Source of the DNA: DATJFH01 sp035495815
Lineage (GTDB): Bacteria; Acidobacteriota; Terriglobia; Bryobacterales; Bryobacteraceae
NCBI GenBank assembly: GCA_035495815.1
Contig: DATJFH010000175.1
Span: forward strand, 1-64,000
Direction of reading: 5' to 3'
DNA length: 64,000 nucleotides
Shown in pieces: positions 49,940 to 58,502 of the stretch; within the stretch, counting starts at the first letter, position 1; the number at the start of each line of letters is the position of its first letter. Below the pieces are notes generated by a model, which was not told where the DNA came from, searched no databases, and saw nothing but the letters and a program-made list of their open reading frames with translations. A program made the position numbers and the translations under genes.

Positions 49940-52900
49940 TCAGAACACCATGCGCAGGCCGAACTGGATCACGCGCCCGTCCGTGGCGTCGCTGATGATC
50001 CCGAAACCGGGACCGCCGAGCGCCCTTCCAGGCAATCCGAAATCGGCATGGTTGAAAGCGTTGAATGTCTCGCCACGAAATTGAAGGAAACGCGACTCGG
50101 AGAAGTTCACGTTCTTGACCAGCGAGAAATCGAAGTTGATGCGCCCGTCGGCGCGCACAACCCCGCGGCCGGCGGATCCGAAGGTGAAAGCGTCAGGGGC
50201 CGAAAAAGCCGACGTATCGAACCAGCGGTCCAGAGTCCGTTCCCCGGACGGCAGGTTGGGGTTATGTAACAGGTTGGCGCGCTGCGCTCCGGACGAAAAT
50301 ACGTTCGTCGTGTTGGTCTGGGTGGTAACGGTGAACGGCCCGCCGCTCTGCATGACGGAGATGGCGCCTACGGTCCAGCCGCCGGCCACCCGGGCCATCG
50401 GACCACTCGAAATCCATTTCTTGCCTTTGCCGAAGGGAAGCTCGTAGAGCGAGCTCCAGGTGAAACGATGATTGATGTCCAGCGCCGATGGTCCCTTATT
50501 GGCGCGCTGGTTGTAATAATCGGAGAACTGCTGGGAGTCGCCCAGGATGTCGGCGGAGTCGTCGATGTTGGAAATATTTTTCGACCACGTGTAGGTGGCC
50601 AGGAAGTTGAAGCCGTGCGAAAAGCGCTTCTCGACCTTCACCGTGCCGGCGTGATAGTCCGTGACACCGAGCGTGGGATTCTGAATATTGACGTTGTTGA
50701 ATTGCGGGAAGGGACGGAAACCCTGCCGGAAGACGCCGGCCGGCCTGATGGCCTCGACGAACTGCGGCGCAATCTGATTGATGCCCATGGCCGCCAGGCT
50801 GAGTTTGCGCGACAGATTTCCGATGTACCCGATTTCGACCACCACCTGTCCCGGCATCTCCCGCTGAATACCCAGATTGAACTGCTGTGCGTAACCGGTG
50901 CTGCGGTTGGTCTCGAAAAAGTTGACGTTCGTGGTCGGGTTCCTCCCGGGAGCGACGGCTCCGAACGAGGAGGTCAGCGCGTCGCCGCCCAGGCTGATGT
51001 TCGGTACGCCATTCCGCAGCAGGAATGGGGCTGTTACACCGTTATCCGGAGTAGAGAGCCCGGCTGATTTTTCAAATCCCAACGAGTTCGCGTTGGGAAC
51101 CCCGTGATCGAACGGATGCGCATAGGCAATGCCGAATCCGCCGCGCACCACCATCTTTTCGCTGCCGAACGCCTTCCAGGCGAAACCGATACGCGGACCG
51201 AAGTTGTTCCAGTCGGTGGAGTACGGCTTGGATGGAAATCCGTCGAGGCCGGCGAAGGTTACCACGCCCGGAGTGCGCGAAACGGGATTGATCGCCTTCA
51301 TATCGAAGCCGTTCATGCGGTTGTTGGCGTCGATCATCGGAGTGTCGGTCTCCCAGCGGAGGCCCAGGTTTAGCGTGAGATTTTTCGTGATTTTCCAGTC
51401 GTCCTGGACGTATCCAGCCAGGTAGTAATTGGACCGGATGAGCGGCTCGGTGTTGCGGATGTTCAGGGAATTGGGGAAGCCGACCAGCAGGCTGGCCAGA
51501 CCGAATCCGGTATTGGCCGTACCCTCGAGCGCGGTGGGCTGCGTCTGGAATCCGAACTGGCCGGAGATGGAGGTGCGCAGAATGTCGAGGTTGCTCGAGC
51601 GCCGCACCTCACCGCCGAACTTGACGATATGATTGCCGTGCACCCAGGTCCAGCTATTGACATACTGCTGCTGGCGGATGGGGAATTGAACGCGCTCGTG
51701 CGTTCCCGAGCCGAGATTGGAGAAGCCGGCCACGGTGAACTGCGGGAACGCGCCGCTTGCTACGCCGCGCAGGCCCAGTAACTGGCCGGGGTCCGCGCCC
51801 AGGCCAGGGCTGACGGCATGGTTCAGGCGGTCCGAATAGCTGAAGCGCGCATCGGTGATCAGGTTCGGCGTCAGCGTGTGGGTATCGGCGAAAAGCAAAA
51901 CATTCTGATGCCGCTCCTGAGAATTGCGGGTATCGGCGACCTTTTGCGGATAGACGCTGGTGTTCGTCAAAGGGTCGCGATTGAACAAGTAGCGGAAGTA
52001 AAAGCGATTATTGTCGCTGAAGGAATGGTCTATGCGGGTCGTCAGGTTGTCGCGCTTGAAGATCGTGTTGTAGTTGCTCGAGAAGTTGTTGGCGCCGGCA
52101 CGATTCGAGGCAGTCCGGTTGGGCAGCGGCCAGTACTCCACCAGTTTGGCTGCCACCGGGTCGATGCGAGAGGACGGAATGATGTTTCCGGCGAATGGAT
52201 CGCGCACGTTGCGGCCGCCCTCGATCCGGTTCGTGCCCGGATCGAATACCCTGAGCAGGACACCGCCGGCGTTTGTGGTCTGGGAGAAATCGCCGCGCCG
52301 CTGCTCCGCCGTCGGCACGGTGATCACGTCCACCGCCCCGGTCGATTTGCGCGTCTCCTCGATCCCGACAAAGTAGTGGGTCTTGTTCTTGCGAATAGGC
52401 CCGCCGACGGTGGCGCCGAAGAGATTGTAGCGTAGGGAGGGCTTGTCGGCGGAGAAAAAGTTGCGGGCGTCCAGCTTGTCGTTCCGGAAATATTCGAACA
52501 GGCTGCCGCGGATCTGATTGGCGCCGGATTTGGTGGTTGAGACAATCAGGCCGCCCGCCGATCCGCCGAATTCGGCCGAGTAGGTGTTCTGGATCACGCG
52601 AAACTCGCGGATGACTTCGACGGGCGGATCAACGTCCACCTGGCCCACGCCCATCCGCATATTCTGGCCGGTTCCACCGTCCAGCCAGAACATCTGGCTC
52701 TGCACGCGCCCGCCGGCTAGCGAGAAATTCGGCTTGGCTTCGCCGCCGTAGTTGACCCAGACTGTAGCCGCCGCCAGGTCCACCAGAGCCAGCGCGCGGC
52801 GACCGTTCAGCGGCATGTCGGCGACGGTCTTGGCGTCCATGGTCTGCCCTACGTCGCTGGTGGTGGATTCAAGCAGCGCCGCGGTGGCTTCGACTGTCAC

Positions 52901-53278
52901 CTTCTCGCTCACGTTCCCAAGTTCCAGCTGGATGTTCAAAGGGACTTCTTCGCTCGTTCCCAAGCCAATGTTCGGACGCTCGTATTTCTTGAAACCGCCG
53001 TGTGAAATCTCGACCCTGTACCGGCCTGGCGATAGAAAGGGGACAACGTACACGCCGGTCCCGCTGCTTACGGCTTTCGTGTGCACGCCCGTGTCCTGCT
53101 CGGTGACGACGACGCCGGCGCCGGGTACGGCCGCGCCGGTAGGATCCGTAATCTTGCCGGTGATACGGCCCGTCTGGCTCTGTCCGTAAGCCGCAACAGT
53201 AACCAGCACGAAAGCGGCAATCCTCAGAAAGCGCTGGGGGGATTCCCCCTTGGCGAATTTCGACACTTCTGCCTCCAT
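49940..53278 (-). CDS. TonB-dependent receptor, Oar-like, with carboxypeptidase-regulatory domain
   Basis: 1112 residues from the ATG at 53278 (AGGGG nine bases upstream); the open frame extends far beyond, but overlaps the divergent hydrolase and lacks a signal. Signal MEAEVSKFAKGESPQRFLRI plus AAFVLVTVAAYGQS, regulatory-like domain (RITGKITDPTGAAVPGAGVV), plug (DAKTVADMPLNGRRALALVD; REFRVIQNTYSAEFGGSAGG) and a barrel ending GLRMVF. It is the second such receptor here but has no metabolic genes on its strand; the divergent neighbours are an alpha/beta hydrolase and a membrane protein. Ligand unknown. Confidence 0.93.
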   Translation of the reverse strand: MEAEVSKFAKGESPQRFLRIAAFVLVTVAAYGQSQTGRITGKITDPTGAAVPGAGVVVTEQDTGVHTKAVSSGTGVYVVPFLSPGRYRVEISHGGFKKYERPNIGLGTSEEVPLNIQLELGNVSEKVTVEATAALLESTTSDVGQTMDAKTVADMPLNGRRALALVDLAAATVWVNYGGEAKPNFSLAGGRVQSQMFWLDGGTGQNMRMGVGQVDVDPPVEVIREFRVIQNTYSAEFGGSAGGLIVSTTKSGANQIRGSLFEYFRNDKLDARNFFSADKPSLRYNLFGATVGGPIRKNKTHYFVGIEETRKSTGAVDVITVPTAEQRRGDFSQTTNAGGVLLRVFDPGTNRIEGGRNVRDPFAGNIIPSSRIDPVAAKLVEYWPLPNRTASNRAGANNFSSNYNTIFKRDNLTTRIDHSFSDNNRFYFRYLFNRDPLTNTSVYPQKVADTRNSQERHQNVLLFADTHTLTPNLITDARFSYSDRLNHAVSPGLGADPGQLLGLRGVASGAFPQFTVAGFSNLGSGTHERVQFPIRQQQYVNSWTWVHGNHIVKFGGEVRRSSNLDILRTSISGQFGFQTQPTALEGTANTGFGLASLLVGFPNSLNIRNTEPLIRSNYYLAGYVQDDWKITKNLTLNLGLRWETDTPMIDANNRMNGFDMKAINPVSRTPGVVTFAGLDGFPSKPYSTDWNNFGPRIGFAWKAFGSEKMVVRGGFGIAYAHPFDHGVPNANSLGFEKSAGLSTPDNGVTAPFLLRNGVPNISLGGDALTSSFGAVAPGRNPTTNVNFFETNRSTGYAQQFNLGIQREMPGQVVVEIGYIGNLSRKLSLAAMGINQIAPQFVEAIRPAGVFRQGFRPFPQFNNVNIQNPTLGVTDYHAGTVKVEKRFSHGFNFLATYTWSKNISNIDDSADILGDSQQFSDYYNQRANKGPSALDINHRFTWSSLYELPFGKGKKWISSGPMARVAGGWTVGAISVMQSGGPFTVTTQTNTTNVFSSGAQRANLLHNPNLPSGERTLDRWFDTSAFSAPDAFTFGSAGRGVVRADGRINFDFSLVKNVNFSESRFLQFRGETFNAFNHADFGLPGRALGGPGFGIISDATDGRVIQFGLRMVF

Positions 53279-53410
53279 TGGTTCTACCCCTGTGAAAGCG
53301 ACTACAACAATAATGACAGGAAAAGAGCGCAAAGGCCAACCTCGAGGTTCCAAAGATAACAGACCGTCAATCCAGGTTTTTCCAGGCCCTGGTCTGGCAT
53401 ACTTGAAGTC

Positions 53411-54274
53411 GTGGGTCCGTTTGAAGCGCTCGAATTTCAGGGTTGCCGTCTGGCTTATCGCATTGATGGCGCGGGTCCACCCCTGGTCCTGATTCAGGGA
53501 GTCGGCGCGCATGGCCTGGGCTGGAATCCGCAGGTGGAGACGCTGAGGCGGCATTTCGCCTGCCTGACTTTTGACAATCGCGGTATCGGGGCCAGCCAAC
53601 CGGCAGGGGAGCAGCTGACGGTGGAACAGATGGCCGCCGACGCGCTGGCGCTGATGGATCATGCGGGATGGGAATCGGCGCACATCGTGGGACATTCGCT
53701 GGGAGGCCTGATTGCACTTCAGCTTGCGCTGGCGGAGAAGAGCCGGGTGCGCAGTCTTTCGCTGCTGTGCACGTCCGCCCGCGGCGCGGATGCAACTCGA
53801 ATGACGGCGGCGCTGCTCTGGGTCATGCTTCGGATCCGCTTCGGCACGCGCCGATTCAGGCGGCAGGCTTTTATGGAACTGGTGCTCCCCAGGGATAAAT
53901 CCAAATGCTGCCCGAATGATATAGCAGAGCGGCTCTCCGCCGTGCTGGGACACGATATCGCCGATATCCCGCCTATCACGGGCCGGCAGCTGGCTGCGAT
54001 GAAGCGGCACGACGTGAGCCTCCGGCTGCACGAGCTGGCGGGGATTCCCACACTGGTCGTCAGCGGGGAAAAAGACACGCTTGCGCCTCCGGCGTCGGGC
54101 CGGGCGCTTGCGGCCGGAATTCCGGGTTCCCGCTACATCGAGATCCCAGGCGCTTCACACGCGCTGCCTGTGCTTGAAGCCGAGCGCTGCGCCTCCCTGT
54201 TGCTCGATCATCTCGCTGAGGCGGAGCGCAAGATACATCAGTCCGCGCCGGGAGCAGCCGCTATCGACGCTTGA
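53411..54274 (+). CDS. alpha/beta hydrolase
   Basis: 287 residues from a GTG at 53411. PLVLIQGVGAHGLGWNPQ (oxyanion region), the DNRGIGAS strand, the nucleophile elbow VGHSLGGLIALQLA (Ser in GHSLG), the acid in LVVSGEKDTLAPP (Asp) and His in EIPGASHALPVLEAE complete the triad. Predicted cytosolic; broad esterase, lactonase or haloperoxidase-like specificity is possible. It is divergent from the second TonB receptor and its 3' end touches the next gene. Confidence 0.9.
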   Translation: MGPFEALEFQGCRLAYRIDGAGPPLVLIQGVGAHGLGWNPQVETLRRHFACLTFDNRGIGASQPAGEQLTVEQMAADALALMDHAGWESAHIVGHSLGGLIALQLALAEKSRVRSLSLLCTSARGADATRMTAALLWVMLRIRFGTRRFRRQAFMELVLPRDKSKCCPNDIAERLSAVLGHDIADIPPITGRQLAAMKRHDVSLRLHELAGIPTLVVSGEKDTLAPPASGRALAAGIPGSRYIEIPGASHALPVLEAERCASLLLDHLAEAERKIHQSAPGAAAIDA

Positions 54275-54326
54275 TTTGGACACTCCGGCTCCGGGCATCC
54301 GGCTGATACGGTATTCAGGAGATCGC

Positions 54327-54932
54327 TTGCCAGCACTCAATATCGCCAGAGGACTCGTTCTCCTTTCGTTTGTTCTCGCCTTCACATTGTCCTATTCCGG
54401 ATGGTTCGAGCGCTTCTCCTCGGCAACCCTGTTCGGAATGGGAGCGCTGGTTTCCGCCGGCGGATTCTGGACCTTGCATTGGCTATCCAGCCGATTTCGC
54501 GGGTATTCCCGGCAAAGAGGGCTGAAGCGCCTGACACGGGTTCAAACGCTTCGATTTTTCGGTCTCCTGGCGCTCGTCAAAGCCCAACAACATGTGCTGC
54601 CGGCGATTTTCGGCGTCCCGACCGGTGTTATGGACGCCGCAATGGCAATCACATCGTTCTATGTAGCGGACAGGCTCGTCCCGCCCTCAGGGCGTCCCCC
54701 CCGCAGTTTTTTCGTCTGGCACATTCTTGGACTGGTATCCCTGGCGATTTCCGTCACTCTGGCCATCCTGACGTCACCAACCCGATTCGGCCTCCTGAAG
54801 GGAGGGCTCACGAGTCAACCCATGACCTGGTTCCCGATGAGTCTGGTACCCACCTTTATCGGACCCCTGGTCCTCATCTGCCACCTGCTGGCGCTGGTCA
54901 CCGCGAGCGCCACTCCAAAGCAGGACAAGTGA
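54327..54932 (+). CDS. multi-spanning membrane protein of unknown function
   Basis: 201 residues from a TTG at 54327, with AGGAG five bases upstream. At least five hydrophobic segments: LNIARGLVLLSFVLAFTLSY, FSSATLFGMGALVSAGGFW, FFGLLALVKAQQHVLPAIFG, FFVWHILGLVSLAISVTLAI and FIGPLVLICHLLALVTASA. I do not recognise a family. It follows the hydrolase by about 50 bases and precedes the esterase by the same distance, so a three-gene + strand unit is likely. Upstream in-frame start candidates overlap the hydrolase. Confidence 0.65.
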   Translation: MPALNIARGLVLLSFVLAFTLSYSGWFERFSSATLFGMGALVSAGGFWTLHWLSSRFRGYSRQRGLKRLTRVQTLRFFGLLALVKAQQHVLPAIFGVPTGVMDAAMAITSFYVADRLVPPSGRPPRSFFVWHILGLVSLAISVTLAILTSPTRFGLLKGGLTSQPMTWFPMSLVPTFIGPLVLICHLLALVTASATPKQDK

Positions 54933-54984
54933 CGAGCGAGAGCAGCGAAACTGCCTGCCCGATCGAAATCGGCGAGAATGAGAC

Positions 54985-55947
54985 ATGACCCGTTACGCCA
55001 GTTTCCTTCTGTTCTCCCTCGCCGCTTTCGCCCAGCCTGCGCCCGAAGGTCCTGTCCCCACCATCCGGGATATGTCTTATGGCGAGCATCCCAAGCAGAC
55101 CATCGACTTCTACAAGGCAAATTCCAGCCGCCCGACACCGCTCGTCGTCTTCATTCATGGCGGCGGCTGGACTGCTGGTACGAAGAAGAACGTGCCGAAC
55201 TTGCAGCGGATTCTCGACGCCGGGATTTCGGTGGCTTCGGTGGAGTACCGGTTTATAGAGGAGGCCATGCAGGCGGGCATCGAGCCGCCGGTGCGCGCTT
55301 CGCTCTACGACGCCGCGCGCGCGATTCAACTGCTGAGATCGAAAGCCGGCGAGCTGAACTTCGACAAGAAGCGCGTCGCCTACATGGGCGGCTCGGCCGG
55401 CGCGTGCACATCCTTGTGGCTGGCGCTGCATGACGATCTCGCCGATCCATCGAGTTCCGACCCGATCGCCCGCGAGTCCACCAAACCGGCGCTGATCGCC
55501 GTGACGGCGCCGCAGACCTCGCTCGACCCCCAGCAGACGCGGTCCTGGATTCCGAATATGGAGTATGGCGGGCACGCCTTCGGCTTCCGTGAAAAAGGGC
55601 GTGGCCGTCCGGAGGAGTTCCAGATGGCCTTCGACGCGCGTGAAAAGATTTTGCCGTGGATCCACGAGTACTCGCCCTACGAGCACGCCAGCGCCGGCGA
55701 TCCTCCCATTTATATGGATTACCCGAATCAGAAAGATCCCGTTGTGCCCGGAACCACTCAGAAGGACCCCACGCATTCGGCGATCCTGGGCCTGAAAATG
55801 GCGGAGCGTCTGAAGGAGGTTGGCGTGGAGGCTCACTTGAACTACCCGGAGCGCCCGGCGGCGATCAAGAGCGCCGTCGAATTCGTGCTCGAACGGTTAC
55901 GGCAGCCCGCCGGGGAACCGCTGAAGTCTTCGGGGACAGCGCGGTAA
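54985..55947 (+). CDS. exported alpha/beta hydrolase (esterase, BD-FAE-like)
   Basis: 320 residues with signal MTRYASFLLFSLAAFAQPAP. TPLVVFIHGGGWTAGTKKN gives the HGGGW oxyanion motif, VAYMGGSAGACTSLWLAL the nucleophile Ser in GGSAG, and the C-terminal part MAERLKEVGVEAHLNYPERPAAI is where the His loop should lie but no clear His of the triad is seen after it (HLNYPER is the nearest). Similar enzymes remove acetyl, feruloyl or other esters from polysaccharides. The missing His may affect activity. Confidence 0.85.
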   Translation: MTRYASFLLFSLAAFAQPAPEGPVPTIRDMSYGEHPKQTIDFYKANSSRPTPLVVFIHGGGWTAGTKKNVPNLQRILDAGISVASVEYRFIEEAMQAGIEPPVRASLYDAARAIQLLRSKAGELNFDKKRVAYMGGSAGACTSLWLALHDDLADPSSSDPIARESTKPALIAVTAPQTSLDPQQTRSWIPNMEYGGHAFGFREKGRGRPEEFQMAFDAREKILPWIHEYSPYEHASAGDPPIYMDYPNQKDPVVPGTTQKDPTHSAILGLKMAERLKEVGVEAHLNYPERPAAIKSAVEFVLERLRQPAGEPLKSSGTAR

Positions 55948-55954
55948 GCAGGCC

Positions 55955-57355
55955 TTACTGCGTCACGCCGCGGACGATCCGCCACAACAGCGCCGTGCCG
56001 GCAGCCAGATTCCGTTCGGCGATCCGCTCGTCGTTCCCGTGCGCGCGGCTTTCGTTCTTCTCGCGCAGGAACAACGGAACTCCGTAGACAGCCATTCCTT
56101 TCTCGCGGAGGAAGGCTCCGTCGGTGGCGCCTCGCGACATGTAGGGAATCACAACCGCCCTGGCCGAGTCGCCATGGAACACCATCTCCATGGCCAGATA
56201 AAGCGCTGTGGTCAGCGAGCTGGGCTCGGTGGCGGGCATCGTCTGCCCGGCGGCCGGCGATACCTCCACCGCCGGGTCGCGAATGATGCGCCGGATCCGC
56301 GCCACAATCTCTTCGCGTGTTTCGCTCGGAAGCCGCCGGATATCCACCTGAGCTTCGGCCGCGTTCGGAATCACGTTGATCTTCACCCCGGCCGACAGCA
56401 TGGTAGGCGACATCGACGTGCGGAGCTGCGCATCCAGCTCCGGATCCCGGCCGCGGATTTCATTGGCCGCCGCCACCGCCGCCCCATCGTTCTCGAGCTT
56501 TGACAGATACGGCGCCAGCCACTGATAATCCGGCAGCTTGGCGATCTCGCGGAAGTATCTTCGCGTCGTCGTATTCAGGCGGATCGGCTGATCGGCGTCG
56601 GCGATACGGGTAATGGCGCGGGACAAATGAACCACCGGATTATCGGGTCGCGGAAGCGATCCATGTCCGGCCGTGCCGCGCGCCGTCAGCACCACGCGGC
56701 TCGGAATCTTCTCCGCGGTCTGAACCTGAAACACACGCTGCGCGGACGGAACATCGAAAGCGAATCCTCCTTCGTTTAGAGCGAACTCAGCGTCGATTTT
56801 CGAGTAGGCGTGGCGGATCAGCCATTGCACGCCGCTGGAATCGGCCTCTTCGTCCGCTTCCGAGAGCAGGATCACCGGACGCCGCAGCGGCACGCGCTGC
56901 CGCTTCAGCTCCACCAGCACGGCCAGCTCCGCCGCCAGCAGCGACTTGTCGTCCTGGGCGCCACGCCCGTAAACAAACCCCTCGCGCACGATCGCGGCAA
57001 ACGGATCCACGCTCCACTGGGAACGGTCAGCCGGGACCACGTCGCTGTGCGCCATGAGCAGCAGCGGCCTTACCCCCTCGGCTCCCGCGAGACGGGCGAT
57101 GAAATTGAGCCGCGCCGGGTCGCCGCCCAGGAGCTCGTTGGGGATCCCCTCCAAATCGGCTACCTTCTTCAAATACTCGGCCACCCGGGTTTCGTTTCCC
57201 GGAGGGTTGGTTGAATCGATGCGGATGAGATCGATCAGGTACCGGCGCGCACGCGCAGCCAGCGCCTCCTCAGCCCGCGCGGCGGGTACGGCGGCTGAAT
57301 AGTTGAGGGCGCAGAATAAGCAGACGGCAACCCGCCGGCTCCAGCAGTGGCTCAT
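55955..57355 (-). CDS. exported M20 family metallopeptidase
   Basis: 466 residues from the ATG at 57355, which overlaps the previous stop (TAATG) with CCGGAG upstream. Signal MSHCWSRRVAVCLFCALNYS. M20 motifs: LLLMAHSDVVPADRSQW (zinc His and catalytic Asp), YGRGAQDDKSLLAAELAVLV (bridging Asp), ILLSEADEEADSSGVQWLI (catalytic Glu), the dimerisation lobe starting SRVVLTARGTAGHGSLPRPD, and VPLFLREKNESRAHGNDERI (His). It is like carboxypeptidase G2/PM20D1-type enzymes. Together with the M28 peptidase close by it suggests periplasmic peptide or N-acyl amino acid turnover. Confidence 0.92.
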   Translation of the reverse strand: MSHCWSRRVAVCLFCALNYSAAVPAARAEEALAARARRYLIDLIRIDSTNPPGNETRVAEYLKKVADLEGIPNELLGGDPARLNFIARLAGAEGVRPLLLMAHSDVVPADRSQWSVDPFAAIVREGFVYGRGAQDDKSLLAAELAVLVELKRQRVPLRRPVILLSEADEEADSSGVQWLIRHAYSKIDAEFALNEGGFAFDVPSAQRVFQVQTAEKIPSRVVLTARGTAGHGSLPRPDNPVVHLSRAITRIADADQPIRLNTTTRRYFREIAKLPDYQWLAPYLSKLENDGAAVAAANEIRGRDPELDAQLRTSMSPTMLSAGVKINVIPNAAEAQVDIRRLPSETREEIVARIRRIIRDPAVEVSPAAGQTMPATEPSSLTTALYLAMEMVFHGDSARAVVIPYMSRGATDGAFLREKGMAVYGVPLFLREKNESRAHGNDERIAERNLAAGTALLWRIVRGVTQ

Positions 57356-58452
57356 TATTCTCCGGACACCGTCTCTTCCACGAATTTCTGCACGCTCACG
57401 CGATACAGGGCCGGCTTGCCGTCGCGGTCGCTTTGGAAGAAAATCCGCTGGCTGTCGGGAGAAAAGAGCGGCGCCACTGTGGAGGGATCGCTGGACTTGT
57501 GCTCGCACAGCGTCAACTCACGGCGGGTCAGGCGCAGCAGGATCAGAACGTGCGGCGAGCTCTTGTTGCGGCTCGCGCCGACGAAAACGGACGAGTCCCC
57601 GTTCGAAGAGAAGTGCGCGAACTGGCTGGTTTTGGCCACCGGCTTGTCCAGGTTCTCGTCCGGAGTGTGCTCGCGGATCGACACCAGCTGCGTCTTGTCG
57701 TCGGGATTGAACAGGTACAAAACGGTGCGGCCGTTCGGAGACCAGATCGCCGGACCAATCTTACCTTCCGGAGCGGTCTTGAGCCGTCGATTCTGCTTGC
57801 CGTCGAAGTTTACCAGCCATAACCCTTCATCGCCCTGGCGGTAGAGAATCTGCGCACGGCGCGGCCTGGCCACCGGATCGGATGGCGTGAACGCCGTTTC
57901 GACAACCGTCGCCGCCACGCCGGAGCCTACGCTGACGCGGCGCAAGCGTGAACTCTGATCGCGGACTTCGGAAAACAGACCGCTCAATCCGTCGCCCGTG
58001 ACGCTAAACCCGGGACCGCGCTTCCAGCCGTCGGGGACCTGATATACCTGGCGGTCGCGCGCGTTCGCAATATTCACGTGGCGCAAGGAGCGTCCGTCGA
58101 AAAGGCAGAATCCACGGTCGTCCGGCAATAGCGTGAGTGAGCCGGGGTCCAATTCCCCGCTCTGTGTCACTTGCCTGCACTCGCCGGATTTCAGATCCAT
58201 CCGGAAAGCCTGGCGGGTTCCGGTGCGGTCGCTGGAAAACAACAGGAACGCGCTTCGGTGGGCTAACGTCCGGTTGTAGTAGGCCGGGAGCTGGCTGGAA
58301 TGCGCGGGATCAGTGAGGCGGTAGACCTCGAACTCAGTTGCGGGATCGGAATAACGCCGCCATTCGGGGGGAAACGACTTACTCTTTTCACTTTGACCGT
58401 GCAGCGCGGATGTCGCCAGAGTCGTAAGGAAAGAACGGCGGGTAGCCCGCAT
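57355..58452 (-). CDS. Tat-exported oligogalacturonate-lyase-like propeller
   Basis: 365 residues from the ATG at 58452, with a twin-arginine signal MRATRRSFLTTLATSALHGQ. The mature part reads EFEVYRLTDPAHSSQLPAYY, FLLFSSDRTGTRQAFRMDL, RQVTQSGELDPGSLTLLPDD and further TolB-type blades (IWSPNGRTVLYLFNPDDKTQ; PLFSPDSQRIFFQSDRDGKP). This resembles the family that includes oligogalacturonate lyase (Pectate_lyase22), although the metal-binding His triad cannot be confirmed by eye. It overlaps the M20 peptidase gene and is divergent from the M28 gene across only 50 bases. Confidence 0.75.
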   Translation of the reverse strand: MRATRRSFLTTLATSALHGQSEKSKSFPPEWRRYSDPATEFEVYRLTDPAHSSQLPAYYNRTLAHRSAFLLFSSDRTGTRQAFRMDLKSGECRQVTQSGELDPGSLTLLPDDRGFCLFDGRSLRHVNIANARDRQVYQVPDGWKRGPGFSVTGDGLSGLFSEVRDQSSRLRRVSVGSGVAATVVETAFTPSDPVARPRRAQILYRQGDEGLWLVNFDGKQNRRLKTAPEGKIGPAIWSPNGRTVLYLFNPDDKTQLVSIREHTPDENLDKPVAKTSQFAHFSSNGDSSVFVGASRNKSSPHVLILLRLTRRELTLCEHKSSDPSTVAPLFSPDSQRIFFQSDRDGKPALYRVSVQKFVEETVSGE

Positions 58453-58483
58453 ATCAAAATAGTAGCAGGTTCGGCGCCGCCCG

Positions 58484-58495
58484 CCAGTATACTGG
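58484..58495. promoter_or_regulatory. 12-bp palindrome in the 50-base divergent region
   Basis: CCAGTATACTGG is a perfect palindrome and carries TATACT, a good -10 hexamer, on both strands. On the + strand the hexamer ends 9 bases before the ATG at 58503, which has no Shine-Dalgarno sequence, so the M28 mRNA may be leaderless. It might also be an operator. Confidence 0.4.
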
Positions 58496-58502
58496 TGCAT
58501 TG

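Noticed and set aside
53279..54031. A 251-codon N-terminal extension of the second TonB receptor
   Set aside because: It overlaps the divergent alpha/beta hydrolase antisense, lacks receptor similarity, and the ATG at 53278 has a ribosome-binding site and signal peptide.
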